Origin: Rhodococcus tukisamuensis NBRC 100609
GTDB lineage: Bacteria; Actinomycetota; Actinomycetes; Mycobacteriales; Mycobacteriaceae
Direction: 5' to 3'
Length of the DNA: 64,000 bases
Assembly: GCF_001894985.1 (NCBI RefSeq)
Contig: NZ_BCXG01000001.1
Coordinates: forward strand, 186,001 to 250,000
The translations under genes were made by a program, and so were the position numbers. The notes under the pieces were generated by a model. The model did no database searches. It was not told where the DNA came from and worked only from the letters and a program-made list of their open reading frames with translations. This document shows, piece by piece, positions 39,273 through 47,408 of this stretch. Position 1 is the first letter of the stretch. Every line of letters begins with the position of its first letter.

Positions 39273-39644
39273 GGGGGGTGGACCTCTCGGTGTTCGTTGT
39301 TGACCGGTGCAACGCTACGAGGGGGGTGTGACATCCCGTTCCACGCCTCGCCTGCCCGACGGTAGGACCTCAAGTGCACTTCAGGTCAAATCCGCCGCGA
39401 ACTCGACCCCGCTCAGCCCGGCGACGAAGGCCCGGATGTCGCCGGCCGTCAGCTCCGGCTCCTCGAAGTCGGGCCGGCGGGTGTGCTCGAGCCGGCGCCG
39501 TAGGTCGTCGAGCACGTCCAGGGGCGCGACGATGGTGAAGGGGTCGTTCCATGGGTCCTCCGTCGGGGACGATTCGTGGTCTCCGACGGACCCTGGGAGC
39601 GATCGCGGACAGTCACGGTCCGCAATCGGATGTGCTGCGTCGGG
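39273..39644. other. 372-bp stretch without an intact gene; promoter and possible hydrolase remnant
   Basis: The right side of the ABC exporter start holds its promoter (39273-39380). The rest contains an open minus-strand reading frame without a usable start (see 39381-39551). No RNA gene or repeat was noticed. Confidence 0.45.
39381..39551 (-). pseudogene. possible remnant of an epoxide-hydrolase N-terminal domain
   Basis: The frame ending at 39381 reads DPFTIVAPLDVLDDLRRRLEHTRRPDF, which resembles the start of epoxide hydrolase N-terminal (EHN) domains (pattern PFxIxVPxxxLDDLRxRLxxTRxPD). The following ELTAGDIRAFVAGLSGVEFAADLT does not continue that family. The frame is open upstream to about 39640 but has no ATG or GTG start. 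It could be a decayed gene fragment or a small protein with an unusual start. Confidence 0.3.
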
Positions 39645-40115
39645 TCAGGGGCAGTGGGCCGGCGCGTCCTGCGAGAAGGGTTCGCCGTCGGGCAGCGCGT
39701 AGGTCACCAGCAGCACGACGGGCGTGGTGCCGAGGTTGCGCCCGACGTGGTCACCGGTGGGTTCCTCGGTGACCCAGGACCCCGCGGGCGACGCCTGCTG
39801 CGAGCAGTCGGCGAACACCCGGGTGAGCGTCCCCTCGGCGACCAGTCCCTGGACGTGGCCGCGGTGGTGGTGCCATCCGGTACTGCCGCCGGGCGCGATC
39901 ACGATCCGCCGCAGCGTCGTCGACACCTGTTCGGGCACCGCGGGGTGGCCGGCCGGCGGCCCGGGCAGCCAGGACCCGGGGATCTCGAACTGGGTGAGGG
40001 TCTCGGCGGTGACCCCCTGCGACGGCGTCGCGTGTGCGGGGGCGACGGCGCCGAGTAGGGCCGAGGCGAGGGCGGCGGGGGCGGCGAGCTTGGCAAACGT
40101 GGTCATGGCAGGCAT
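39645..40115 (-). CDS. secreted cupin-domain protein
   Basis: About 156 aa. The signal peptide (MTTFAKLAAPAALASALLGAVAPAHA, cleavage after AHA) is followed by a single cupin barrel: IVIAPGGSTGWHHHRGHVQGLVAEGTL, then HVGRNLGTTPVVLLVTYALP. The three consecutive His and the following His could bind a metal. Function unknown; family members are common small exported proteins of actinobacteria. The start is ATG 40115 or 40106; neither has a strong ribosome site. Confidence 0.75.
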   Translation of the reverse strand: MPAMTTFAKLAAPAALASALLGAVAPAHATPSQGVTAETLTQFEIPGSWLPGPPAGHPAVPEQVSTTLRRIVIAPGGSTGWHHHRGHVQGLVAEGTLTRVFADCSQQASPAGSWVTEEPTGDHVGRNLGTTPVVLLVTYALPDGEPFSQDAPAHCP

Positions 40116-40358
40116 GTCCGGGTCCGTTCGGTCCGGAGATCCTCGGGGCGCCGCGGGTCGCGGACCCTGGGCGAGGCGCTCTCCCCCTCGATGGTGACGC
40201 AGAGGCGGGCGCTCGCGCCGTCGAATGCCCCAGAACGTCCTGCACGAAGTGGAGCGGCACGCCGCGGAGCCGACTCGGCGTTCCTGGCTCGACCGCGTCC
40301 CCTTCGGCTGATCGACCGAACGTCGGACCGCGCGGGTGGCGCTCACTAGGATCGCGGC

Positions 40359-40847
40359 ATGCGCACCCGTCGAGTTCTCACCCTGTCCGTCACGGCCGCC
40401 GTCGTCGCCCTGGTCGCCGCCGGGCGGACCTCCGGCCGCGCGGGCGGAGGCCCCGCGATCTCCGCGGACCCGTCACGCATCGACTCCGCCCGGGAGGCGG
40501 TGGCCCGCGCCTACATCGACGCGCTGATCTCCCACGACTCGAGCGCCGTCCGGTTCGCCCCCCGCGCCACCCGCGTCGAGGCGGGCCTCAAGACCGGGTT
40601 CTCCGGCTCGCAGATGACGTGGGACCTCGCGCACGGCCCGCAGTACCGGGTCATCCAGGGCATCCGGGACCTCGAGATGTCCGAGTCCGGGGACGTGGTG
40701 TCGACCCGCTACCTGCTCGACGCGGGGATCGCGGGCGCCCGGCTGATGACCGTCGAGATCGTCGAGACCTTCGAGGTCCGGGACGGCTCGATCCACGCGA
40801 TCGTCGCGCGCATCACCCCGAAGTCTCTCGGCAACTCGGGCTCGTAG
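40359..40847 (+). CDS. exported NTF2/SnoaL-like (DUF8021-type) protein with lost lipobox cysteine
   Basis: 162 aa. The N-terminus MRTRRVLTLSVTAAVVALVAAG-R-TSG has the shape of a lipoprotein signal peptide, but Arg stands where the lipobox Cys would be. The mature part (~45-155) reads DSAREAVARAYIDALISHDSSAVRFAP, TRVEAGLKTGFSGSQM, AHGPQYRVIQGIRDLE, matching the DUF8021/SnoaL-like cone fold with no obvious catalytic set. It may therefore be released or stay membrane-tethered by its uncleaved helix. Function unknown. Confidence 0.7.
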   Translation: MRTRRVLTLSVTAAVVALVAAGRTSGRAGGGPAISADPSRIDSAREAVARAYIDALISHDSSAVRFAPRATRVEAGLKTGFSGSQMTWDLAHGPQYRVIQGIRDLEMSESGDVVSTRYLLDAGIAGARLMTVEIVETFEVRDGSIHAIVARITPKSLGNSGS

Positions 40848-40865
40848 GACGGGCCCGGGGCGCCG

Positions 40866-41183
40866 TCAGCCCTTGCTGACCAGCTGCGCGACGAGCGCGG
40901 TACCGACGGCGACGGCGCCGACGGACGGCCAGGCGCCGATCTTCTTCGCCAGTGGGTGGGACGCGCTGAACGCCCCGACGTAGGTGCCCAGCAGAGCCGC
41001 CCCGCGGGCCGCGCCGGAGGTCCGCACCCAGTTGGTGGTGCACACGGCGCCGACGACGGCGAGGACCGCGCCGCCGAGCTGCCGGTTCTCGGTCTGCCGG
41101 GCCACGGCGTAACCGCCGACGAGTCCCGCCGCGGCAAGCGCGGAGGTGGCGGTCTTGGGCAGGGTGGCGTCGAACACGGACAT
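40866..41183 (-). CDS. small membrane protein, unknown function
   Basis: 105 aa, rich in Ala and Gly. Three to four short hydrophobic segments are visible: TSALAAAGLVGGYAVA, LGGAVLAVVGAVCTTNW, GAALLGTYVGAFSAS and SVGAVAVGTALVAQLV. The ATG at 41183 has GAGGAGC ahead. It converges with the secreted protein gene and diverges from the HTH/Clp-N operon. It resembles no family I can name. Confidence 0.65.
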   Translation of the reverse strand: MSVFDATLPKTATSALAAAGLVGGYAVARQTENRQLGGAVLAVVGAVCTTNWVRTSGAARGAALLGTYVGAFSASHPLAKKIGAWPSVGAVAVGTALVAQLVSKG

Positions 41184-41254
41184 CGGCTGGGCTCCTCGGG
41201 GTCGGTCGGGTGGGCTGGACACCACCGTAGCCGCGGTCCCACCCGACCCCGATC

Positions 41255-41272
41255 TGTCAACCTCTCTTGACG
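41255..41272. promoter_or_regulatory. operator half of a tandem pair: TGTCAA-N6-TTGACG
   Basis: It shares exact spacing and half-sites with the palindrome at 41277-41304 (TGTCAA-N6-TTGACA), one base different. The two centres are 27 bases apart. The right half TTGACG also reads as a -35 element. Confidence 0.65.
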
Positions 41273-41294
41273 TCCCCATGTTGTCAATTTAAAT
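41267..41294 (+). promoter_or_regulatory. putative promoter giving a leaderless mRNA for the HTH/Clp-N operon
   Basis: TTGACG (41267-41272) as -35 and TTAAAT (41289-41294) as -10 are separated by 16 bases. The predicted start point falls on or next to the A of the ATG at 41302. No ribosome-binding sequence precedes that ATG, which fits leaderless translation. Confidence 0.5.
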
Positions 41295-41304
41295 TGACAA
41301 CATG
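41277..41304. promoter_or_regulatory. 28-bp perfect palindrome overlapping the start codon of the HTH gene
   Basis: The sequence centred on TTTAAA is a perfect palindrome, CATGTTGTCAATTT and its exact complement, and includes the ATG at 41302. Its AT-rich core is striking in ~70% GC DNA. It is positioned to block RNA polymerase, and is most simply bound by the HTH protein it precedes. Confidence 0.8.
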
Positions 41305-41517
41305 ACCGAGGCAACGTCACTCGCGGCGGCGGCAGGCAGTCCCGACCCGAAGGTCGGGCTCCGGGCCGTCCTTGCCCTTCGCCGACTGCTCGAACGGCTC
41401 GAGGCCATCCAGGTCCAGAACGCCCGCGACCAGGGCTGGTCCTGGCAGGCCATCGCGGAGTCGCTCGAGGTCAGCAGGCAGGCGGTCCACCAGAAGCACA
41501 ACCGGAGAGGGCGGTAG
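41302..41517 (+). CDS. small HTH regulator of the Clp-N module
   Basis: 71 aa. An Ala-rich head and a helix (LRAVLALRRLLERLEAIQVQNAR) precede a compact HTH: DQGWSWQAIAESLEVSRQAVHQKHNRR, whose recognition helix is SRQAVHQKH. This domain occurs in small actinobacterial regulators paired with a Clp N-terminal domain protein. The perfect palindrome over its start codon strongly suggests autorepression. Only 4 bases separate it from the next gene. Confidence 0.8.
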   Translation: MTEATSLAAAAGSPDPKVGLRAVLALRRLLERLEAIQVQNARDQGWSWQAIAESLEVSRQAVHQKHNRRGR

Positions 41518-41521
41518 TCCC

Positions 41522-42106
41522 ATGTTCGAACGGTTCACGACGCAGGCCCGCGAGGCCGTGATCGACGCGCAGGCAGAGGCCAAGGCGTTGAAGGCGCCCC
41601 GGATCGAGGTCGTGCACCTCCTGCTCGGCGTGCTGGTCGGCGCCGCGGGCACTCCGCTCGGGGCGGTCCTCTCCGACGCCGGACTCACGATCGCGGACAC
41701 CCGCGCGGAGGTCGCGCGCCGACGCGGCGGGCAGGCCCTCGGTGAGGAGGACGCGGCGGCGCTGCGGTCGATCGGCATCGACCTCGACGCGGTGCGGGAG
41801 AGCCTCGACGCCACCTTCGGCGAGGACGCGCTCGACCGCGCGGAGTCGGCGGAGACCACGGAGCGGCGCGGCTGGTTCGGGCTGAAGGGGAGCGGGCACA
41901 TCCCGTTCACCCCGGGTGCGAAGAAGGCGATCGAGCTGTCACTGCGAGAGGCGTTGGCCCGCAAGGACGGTCACATCGGCGCCGAGCACCTGCTGCTGGG
42001 CGTCGTCCGTGGGGGCGACGACGACGCGGCCGCGGTGATCGCCCGACACCTGACACCCGCCGAGCTGCGGGGCCGGGTACTCGCGCTGCTCGACCGCGCG
42101 GCCTAG
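41522..42106 (+). CDS. stand-alone Clp N-terminal (double Clp-N) domain protein
   Basis: 194 aa with two Clp-N repeats and no AAA+ module. Repeat 1: MFERFTTQAREAVIDAQAEAKALKAPRIEVVHLLLGVL. Repeat 2: HIPFTPGAKKAIELSLREALARKDGHIGAEHLLLGVV. A linker of ~60 residues lies between them. In ClpC and ClpA this domain binds adaptors and substrates, so a free copy may act as an adaptor, a substrate decoy or a phospho-arginine reader. It belongs to the HTH-led operon. Confidence 0.85.
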   Translation: MFERFTTQAREAVIDAQAEAKALKAPRIEVVHLLLGVLVGAAGTPLGAVLSDAGLTIADTRAEVARRRGGQALGEEDAAALRSIGIDLDAVRESLDATFGEDALDRAESAETTERRGWFGLKGSGHIPFTPGAKKAIELSLREALARKDGHIGAEHLLLGVVRGGDDDAAAVIARHLTPAELRGRVLALLDRAA

Positions 42107-42123
42107 GTAGCGGGCCCGCCCGG

Positions 42124-42429
42124 TCAGAAGGTGCCCGCGGCCTCGACGCCGGCGAGGAACTCCAGGGACGGCGGCATCTGGGCGCCGGCTTTCTTGGTGA
42201 CGGTGGCGATCTTCGGGTTGTCGTCGAAGAAGTTCTGGAAGGCCTCGACGGAGTCCCATTCGTCGATCGCGACGAGTTCGCCGATGCCCTCCGCGAACCG
42301 GTGGTGCCGGGCGCCGCTCTTCTTGGCCTCGGTACCGATTTCTTCGAGCAGTGCCGCGTTGTCGGCGAGGGTCTTCTTGGCCGCCGACATGTCCGCAACG
42401 AGGAATCGCACGATGACGAGTGTGCTCAT
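42124..42429 (-). CDS. antibiotic biosynthesis monooxygenase (ABM)-type ferredoxin-fold protein
   Basis: 101 aa with a dimeric alpha-beta barrel pattern: TLVIVRFLVADMSAAKKTLADNAALLEEIGTEA, then HHRFAEGIGELVAIDEWDSVEAFQNFFDDNPKIATVTKKAG. Family members act as small oxygenases, haem-degrading enzymes or stress proteins; no haem ligand set is obvious. GGAGCCC precedes the ATG. It converges on the Clp-N gene with 17 bases between them. Confidence 0.75.
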   Translation of the reverse strand: MSTLVIVRFLVADMSAAKKTLADNAALLEEIGTEAKKSGARHHRFAEGIGELVAIDEWDSVEAFQNFFDDNPKIATVTKKAGAQMPPSLEFLAGVEAAGTF

Positions 42430-42554
42430 GATGGGCTCCTTGCCCTCGGTGATCACACGCCCGGACTCCCGTGCGCTCGAACTCCGGTGCCGGACGACCC
42501 TCCCAGTATTACGCGCCCGCGCCGGTCGGTACCACCTGGGCAATCCCGGCCCGC

Positions 42555-43073
42555 CTACCCCGTGCCGCCGACCGCGCGCCGCATGGTGACCCGCGGCCAG
42601 GCGTCGAGACCGTGCGCGCGCTCGTGCTCGCGGATCGACCGCAACCCGGCCGGCAACGTCTCCGCCGCCATCGCCCGGAACCCGAGTCGGTCGTAGTACG
42701 GCGCATTCCAGGGGACGTCGACGAAGGTGGTCAGGGTCAGCCACGCCAGCCCGTGCCCGGCCGCCCAGCGGTCCACCTCGTCGATCAGGGCCGAGCCGAT
42801 CCGGTGCCCGGCCGCCGCAGGGTGCACCGTGACCTGCTCGAGGTGGGCACCGCCGTCGACCTCCAGGGCCAGCGCGTAGCCGACGGGTCGGTCCGCGGCG
42901 TCGACCGCGACCCAGGCCCGGCCGTCGACCTGGTACGCCGCCAGTTCCTCGACGGTCGGGGGTGCGTCGTCGGCCACGGCGTCCATGCCGAGCGCGCGGA
43001 AGGCCTCACCGGCCGCCACCTCGATTTCGGGCAGCAGGGCGAGGTCACTGTCGGTTGCCGGACGGATCAGCAT
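42555..43073 (-). CDS. GNAT-family N-acetyltransferase
   Basis: 172 aa. GNAT motif A is LEQVTVHPAAAGHRIGSALIDEVDRWAAGHG (acetyl-CoA pyrophosphate loop), followed by motif B, LTLTTFVDVPWNAPYYDRLGFR. The start IRPATDSDLALLPEIE is typical. The ATG at 43073 is chosen because it gives that conserved head. The acceptor is unknown; many such proteins acetylate small amines or peptide N-termini. Confidence 0.85.
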   Translation of the reverse strand: MLIRPATDSDLALLPEIEVAAGEAFRALGMDAVADDAPPTVEELAAYQVDGRAWVAVDAADRPVGYALALEVDGGAHLEQVTVHPAAAGHRIGSALIDEVDRWAAGHGLAWLTLTTFVDVPWNAPYYDRLGFRAMAAETLPAGLRSIREHERAHGLDAWPRVTMRRAVGGTG

Positions 43074-43231
43074 GTGTGGCGCCACCTCTCGGCTGCTCGT
43101 CCTGCTGTCGTCGGTCGGCAGGCGCAGTAGCCGACTCGAGTATGGCAGCGCCGGTCGACTAGGACATGCCTCCCAATCCCCGTTTCGGCGCCACCGGCGC
43201 TCAATCGCCGCCCCGCGGCGTTGTCGTCGGC

Positions 43232-43254
43232 GCCGATACAACCCCGGTATCGGC
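43232..43254 (-). terminator. hairpin downstream of the phosphonate operon
   Basis: GCCGATAC and GTATCGGC pair perfectly around 7 bases. It is ~70 bases beyond the end of the ABC ATPase gene on the minus strand. Other GC-rich inverted segments lie nearby at 43190-43230. Confidence 0.5.
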
Positions 43255-43322
43255 TTCTCCTCCGCCTTGCCGGACGACGATTGTTTCGCCGGGTGCATCC
43301 GAGTGGGATTAGGAGACACGTC

Positions 43323-44411
43323 CTAGCTCACAGCCACGAGTTCCGGTGTGGCGATGGCATTCCCCGCGGCGTCTTCCCTCAGTGCCGGCCGCCTGCGCAG
43401 GCGAATGTCGACCCGTTGACCTACCGGGGTTGCCATGGCCAGGTGGGAGGGCAGGTCGATCCGAACCGGGTGCTCGCCGACGCCGGTTCGGACGGTGACG
43501 CGGGTGGTCGACCCCATGAACAGATGCCCCACCACCTCTCCCGCTCCGGAGGCGCTGGGTTCGCAGCTCAATGCCTCCGGCCGGACGAACAACTTGTCAG
43601 GCGACTGCGACCGCCGCGGCTGCCACACGCTCGGAATCGGTGCGCCGCGAGGAATCTCCAGAACATTGGTGGTCCCCACGAAGGTGGCGACGAACTCGGT
43701 GGCGGGATCGTTGTACAGAGTTGTGGGGTTCGCGATCTGCTCGATCCGGCCGGCGCGCATCACGGCCACTCGGTCGGCCATCGCCAGTGCCTCCTCCTGG
43801 TCGTGGGTCACGAACAGCACAGTCACCCCCAGCCGTAGCTGGATCTGTCGGATTTCCTCGCGAAGCGAAGCGCGCACCTGGGCGTCCAGGGCCGAGAGAG
43901 GCTCGTCCAGCAGCAGGATTCCCGGGCTCGTGGCCAGTGCCCGCGCCAGTGCCACCCGCTGCTGCTGTCCGCCGGAGAGCTGGGCTGGGTACCGGTCGTC
44001 GAAGCCGCGCATGCCGATGACGTCGAGCAACTCGCGTACCCGCGCGGTTCTCTCGGCACGCGGTGCCTTCCGCAGCGCGAGCCCGTACGCGATGTTCTGT
44101 GCGACGGTCAGGTGTGGGAACAGGCTGTAGGACTGGAACACCATCCCGACGCCGCGGCGGTGTGCGGGCACGTCGGTCATCGGCGCGCCGGCGATCTTCA
44201 CGATTCCGGTGGTCGGCGTCTCGAACCCGCCGAGGATGCGCAGCGCGGTGGTCTTCCCGCATCCCGACGGGCCGAGCAGTGCGACGAACTCGCCCGGCTC
44301 GATCCGCAGGTCGAGGCTGTCGAGGACGGTGTTGTCTCCGAATTTCTTGGTGACGCCGACGTATTCGACCTCGGCGCCGGCCCCGTGGTGTGGGCTGAAG
44401 TGGTTTCTCAC
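43323..44411 (-). CDS. phosphonate (2-aminoethylphosphonate-type) ABC transporter ATP-binding protein
   Basis: A 362-aa ATPase of the spermidine/iron/AEP class. Walker A is LLGPSGCGKTTALRILGGF, Q-loop FQSYSLFPHLTVAQNI, signature AQLSGGQQQRVALARALA, Walker B ILLLDEPLSALD, H-loop VTHDQEEALAMAD. A TOBE domain occupies ~270-362. Assignment to aminophosphonate transport rests on the neighbouring phosphonatase and oxidoreductase, since this ATPase class is shared with iron and polyamine systems. GTG 44411 has GGAAGG upstream and overlaps the permease stop. It is the last gene of the operon. Confidence 0.85.
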   Translation of the reverse strand: MRNHFSPHHGAGAEVEYVGVTKKFGDNTVLDSLDLRIEPGEFVALLGPSGCGKTTALRILGGFETPTTGIVKIAGAPMTDVPAHRRGVGMVFQSYSLFPHLTVAQNIAYGLALRKAPRAERTARVRELLDVIGMRGFDDRYPAQLSGGQQQRVALARALATSPGILLLDEPLSALDAQVRASLREEIRQIQLRLGVTVLFVTHDQEEALAMADRVAVMRAGRIEQIANPTTLYNDPATEFVATFVGTTNVLEIPRGAPIPSVWQPRRSQSPDKLFVRPEALSCEPSASGAGEVVGHLFMGSTTRVTVRTGVGEHPVRIDLPSHLAMATPVGQRVDIRLRRRPALREDAAGNAIATPELVAVS

Positions 44412-45370
44412 GGCTGTACCTTCCTGGCCTTGGTGGCACGGGTGGCGCTGAGCATGACGACGATCATCAGGGCCCAGCTGAGCAGGGTGACGAGCAGCGA
44501 CAGCGAGATGGAGCTGCGGAAGTTGTTGCCGGCCAGCGTCAGTAGCTCGACGGACAGTGTGTGGTAGCCCAGGGTGGCGGAGACGGTGTACTCCGCCATC
44601 CCGGCGGACAGCCCGAAGAACAGGCAGAACCACAGCGCCGGAACGATGTTCGGCAGCAGGACGGTGACCATGGCGGTCCGGGTCGGGGCGCCGAGGCTGC
44701 GTGCGCCCTCCATCAGGGTGCGCAGCGGGACGGCGGTCAACGCGGCGTCGAGGACCCGATAGGTGAAGGGCAGCAGCATCACGATGTAGGTGCCGACCAG
44801 AACGATCGGGAAGCTCGGGTGCTGGAGGAACTGGCTGACGGCGGCCGGGGCTGACCCGCGTCCGAAGCTCGAGCCGTACTTGAGCGTTGCGGTGATTCCG
44901 GCAACCAGGGCGATCCCCGGGATCACCAGCGGCAGCGTGCAGATCACCTCGACGAGGGTGCGAAACCGCTGTGCCCGCAGGTGGACGTAGACCATCGTCG
45001 GCACCAGCAGCCCGACCAGGCCCGCGACCGAGACCAGTGCCAGCCCGACGGAGAACACCAGAGCCGTCATCACCCCGTTCGAGGAGAACGCGTCGAGGTA
45101 CGCGGCGAACGTCCAGCCCCGGTTCGGCAACCACACGCTGTACTGCAGCGAGGCGATCATCGGTACCGCGAAGTAGAGCGCGACGACGGCGATCAGTCCC
45201 CACGCCGCCGCCCGCGGTACCCGCACGATCCGCGGTAACCGCACGATCCGCGGTAACCGAGGCAGCCGTGGCCGACGGGAGGCCGTGGCGTCCGGCACCG
45301 GCCGGGGGACCGGGGATACCACACCGGCGTCGAGGAGGCTCGGGGCCGGCCGCTCGTCTACGACAGCCAT
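44408..45370 (-). CDS. phosphonate ABC transporter permease (second subunit)
   Basis: A 320-aa permease with six helices after a ~65-residue Pro/Arg-rich head containing imperfect RLPRIVR repeats. The ATPase-docking loop is LMEGARSLGAPTRTAMVTVLLPNIVPALWFC. The head is unusual in length and basicity and may sit on the cytosolic face. The N-terminus overlaps the end of the first permease gene by 13 bp. The start is ATG 45370. Confidence 0.85.
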   Translation of the reverse strand: MAVVDERPAPSLLDAGVVSPVPRPVPDATASRRPRLPRLPRIVRLPRIVRVPRAAAWGLIAVVALYFAVPMIASLQYSVWLPNRGWTFAAYLDAFSSNGVMTALVFSVGLALVSVAGLVGLLVPTMVYVHLRAQRFRTLVEVICTLPLVIPGIALVAGITATLKYGSSFGRGSAPAAVSQFLQHPSFPIVLVGTYIVMLLPFTYRVLDAALTAVPLRTLMEGARSLGAPTRTAMVTVLLPNIVPALWFCLFFGLSAGMAEYTVSATLGYHTLSVELLTLAGNNFRSSISLSLLVTLLSWALMIVVMLSATRATKARKVQP

Positions 45371-46236
45371 GCCCGGCTCCTTCGTTGCAGCGGCAGGTAC
45401 GCCAGCAGCGTCACCGCCGCGATGAGCACCAGGTTCACGCTCATGGCCATCGCCACGTTCTCGAGGCCCGCGGCGTTGCCGCCGGACAGGGCGCCGGCGA
45501 TCTTGAGGGTGATCAGCGAGAAGCCCGCGCCCCCGACCAGGGCCGCGGCCGAGACGTGGGTGGCCAGCGAGGCGCCGAAGAGCAGCACGAAGCCACTGGT
45601 CACCGCCGGCAGCACGATCGGGACGCCCACGGTGCGCCAGAACTGCCGCGGCGTCGCGCCCAGGGCGGCGGCCGCGTCCTTCCACTCCTGGCGCAGCGCG
45701 GCCATGGTCGGGTAGCTGACCATGACCATGGTCGGGATCAGGAAGTACTGGTACATCAGCACCAGTCCGGCCGCGCTGTACAGGCTGAAGGAGGTCTCGT
45801 CCAGGCTGAACAGACTGGTGAGCACGCCGGTGCTGCCCAGCACGACGATGAACGAGAATGCCAGGCTGACCCCACCGGAGTTGGCGAGCACGCTCGAGAG
45901 CACCGTGGTGACCTTCTGCAGGCGTTCGGAGCCGGTGTACACGATCGCCTGGGTGAGCAGGACACCGAGGACGGTGGCGATGGTAGCGGCAACCAGGCTG
46001 ACACCGAGGCTGGTGAGCATTGCGTCACCCGCCGAGCCGGTGAAGCTGGCCCGGAAGTTGTCCAGCGAGAACACCTTCGACCGCGGGTTGTCGGGGTCGG
46101 TGATCAGGAAGGCCGAGACGACAAGGCCGATGAGGGGCAGCCCCAGGAAGACGGCGGTGAAGGCGAGGAAGGGGATCAGGCCCGAGATCCCCTGCAGAGC
46201 GGCCGGCAGCCGGCCCACCCGAGGCTGCGGACTCAT
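45358..46236 (-). CDS. phosphonate ABC transporter permease (first subunit)
   Basis: A 292-aa permease with six helices: GLIPFLAFTAVFLGLPLIGLVV, SLGVSLVAATIATVLGVLLTQA, GGVSLAFSFIVVLGSTGVLTSL and others. The docking loop is AAAALGATPRQFWRTVGVPIVLPAV. It pairs with the downstream permease; in many AEP systems these two are fused, here they are separate. Four-base overlap with the binding-protein stop. Confidence 0.87.
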   Translation of the reverse strand: MSPQPRVGRLPAALQGISGLIPFLAFTAVFLGLPLIGLVVSAFLITDPDNPRSKVFSLDNFRASFTGSAGDAMLTSLGVSLVAATIATVLGVLLTQAIVYTGSERLQKVTTVLSSVLANSGGVSLAFSFIVVLGSTGVLTSLFSLDETSFSLYSAAGLVLMYQYFLIPTMVMVSYPTMAALRQEWKDAAAALGATPRQFWRTVGVPIVLPAVTSGFVLLFGASLATHVSAAALVGGAGFSLITLKIAGALSGGNAAGLENVAMAMSVNLVLIAAVTLLAYLPLQRRSRAWLS

Positions 46237-47369
46237 CTGTTGACCGTCTCGTCCCAGTTGGCGTTCAGGGTCTTCTTGGCGGCCTCCCGCTGGGCTGCGG
46301 AGGCCAGCGTCGCGGCACCGGTGACCGGCGGCAGCGCCGCCTCGGCGGTCGGGTCCAGGGTGCCCGACGCCCGCATCTCCTCCATCCGGGCCGGACGGGT
46401 CTTGCCGGCGAGGAAGATGTTCTGGCCCTCGTCGCTGAAGATGTACTCCATCCAGAGCCGCGCGGCAGCCGGGTTCGGGGCGTCGGCGTTGATCGAGGCC
46501 GCGTAGTACTCCGACCACAGGGCATCGGTGGGTACGTGTACCTCGAACGGGATGCCGGCGGCCTTCAGCTCTTCCGCGGAGGCGATGTTCGTGTAGTCCC
46601 ATGCCACCACGATCGGGGTCTCGCCGCGCTCGATGGTGCCGGTGTTCGGCGTCACCGGGGCCTGGTTGCCGTTGCGCACGAGCGAGCCGATGAACTCGAT
46701 GCCGGGGGTGATGTCGTCGAGGGAACCGCCGTTGGCCAGCGACATTGCCCAGACTGCGTTGAACTGCATGTTCCCGGTCTGGGGGTCCTCCAGTGCGGCC
46801 ACCTGGCCCCGGTATTGCGGATCGGCGAGTGCGGCGAAGGACGTCGGGCAGGTACGCACCCGGGAGGCGTCGCAGCCGATGCTCATGTAGCCGCCGTACT
46901 GGCTCGTCCACTGCCGGTCCTGCTGGTGCATGGCGGCCGGCAGACGAGCTGCGCCGACGGGGGTGTAGGAGGCCAGCAGGCCCTTGGCCGCGGCGGCGTC
47001 GGCGAACGGGATGCCGGTGTCGAGGTAGTCCAGCGAGCGGTCCTGGCCGATGCGCTGTTCGATCGCGTTGACCTGGTCCTGGCTGGTGCCCTGCGAGGTG
47101 TCGTTGACGACCTCGATGCCGTACTTCGCCGAGAACGCGTCGAGCAGTTCGCCGTAGTTGGCCCAGGTCGGGTACAGCCCCATCACATTCAACTTGCCCT
47201 CGGCCTGGGCAGCCTCGACCAGGGCGTCCATGCCGCCACCGGCCGCCGCGGACTCGGCGGTGCGCCATCCGTCCGAGGACGTGTCACCGGTGGCGGAACA
47301 ACCGGTCAGGGACAGGGTCACGGCCGCGGCGAGCGCGACGAGGACCGATCTCGAATTGGGACGCTTCAT
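46233..47369 (-). CDS. phosphonate/aminophosphonate-binding lipoprotein of ABC transporter
   Basis: A 378-aa binding protein. The signal peptide with lipobox (LSLTGC-SATG) marks a lipoprotein. The mature part shows the extracellular solute-binding type 1 pattern: LVEAAQAEGKLNVMGLYPTWANYGELLDAFSAKYGIEVV, then MEYIFSDEGQNIFLAGKTRPARMEEM near the C-terminus. It is like AEP- or iron-binding proteins of this class. Its place before two permeases and after the phosphonate enzymes supports an aminophosphonate ligand. Confidence 0.87.
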   Translation of the reverse strand: MKRPNSRSVLVALAAAVTLSLTGCSATGDTSSDGWRTAESAAAGGGMDALVEAAQAEGKLNVMGLYPTWANYGELLDAFSAKYGIEVVNDTSQGTSQDQVNAIEQRIGQDRSLDYLDTGIPFADAAAAKGLLASYTPVGAARLPAAMHQQDRQWTSQYGGYMSIGCDASRVRTCPTSFAALADPQYRGQVAALEDPQTGNMQFNAVWAMSLANGGSLDDITPGIEFIGSLVRNGNQAPVTPNTGTIERGETPIVVAWDYTNIASAEELKAAGIPFEVHVPTDALWSEYYAASINADAPNPAAARLWMEYIFSDEGQNIFLAGKTRPARMEEMRASGTLDPTAEAALPPVTGAATLASAAQREAAKKTLNANWDETVNR

Positions 47370-47408
47370 AGTGCTTTCTCTCGTCTGTGAAGGTTGTGGG
47401 CGTGGTGT

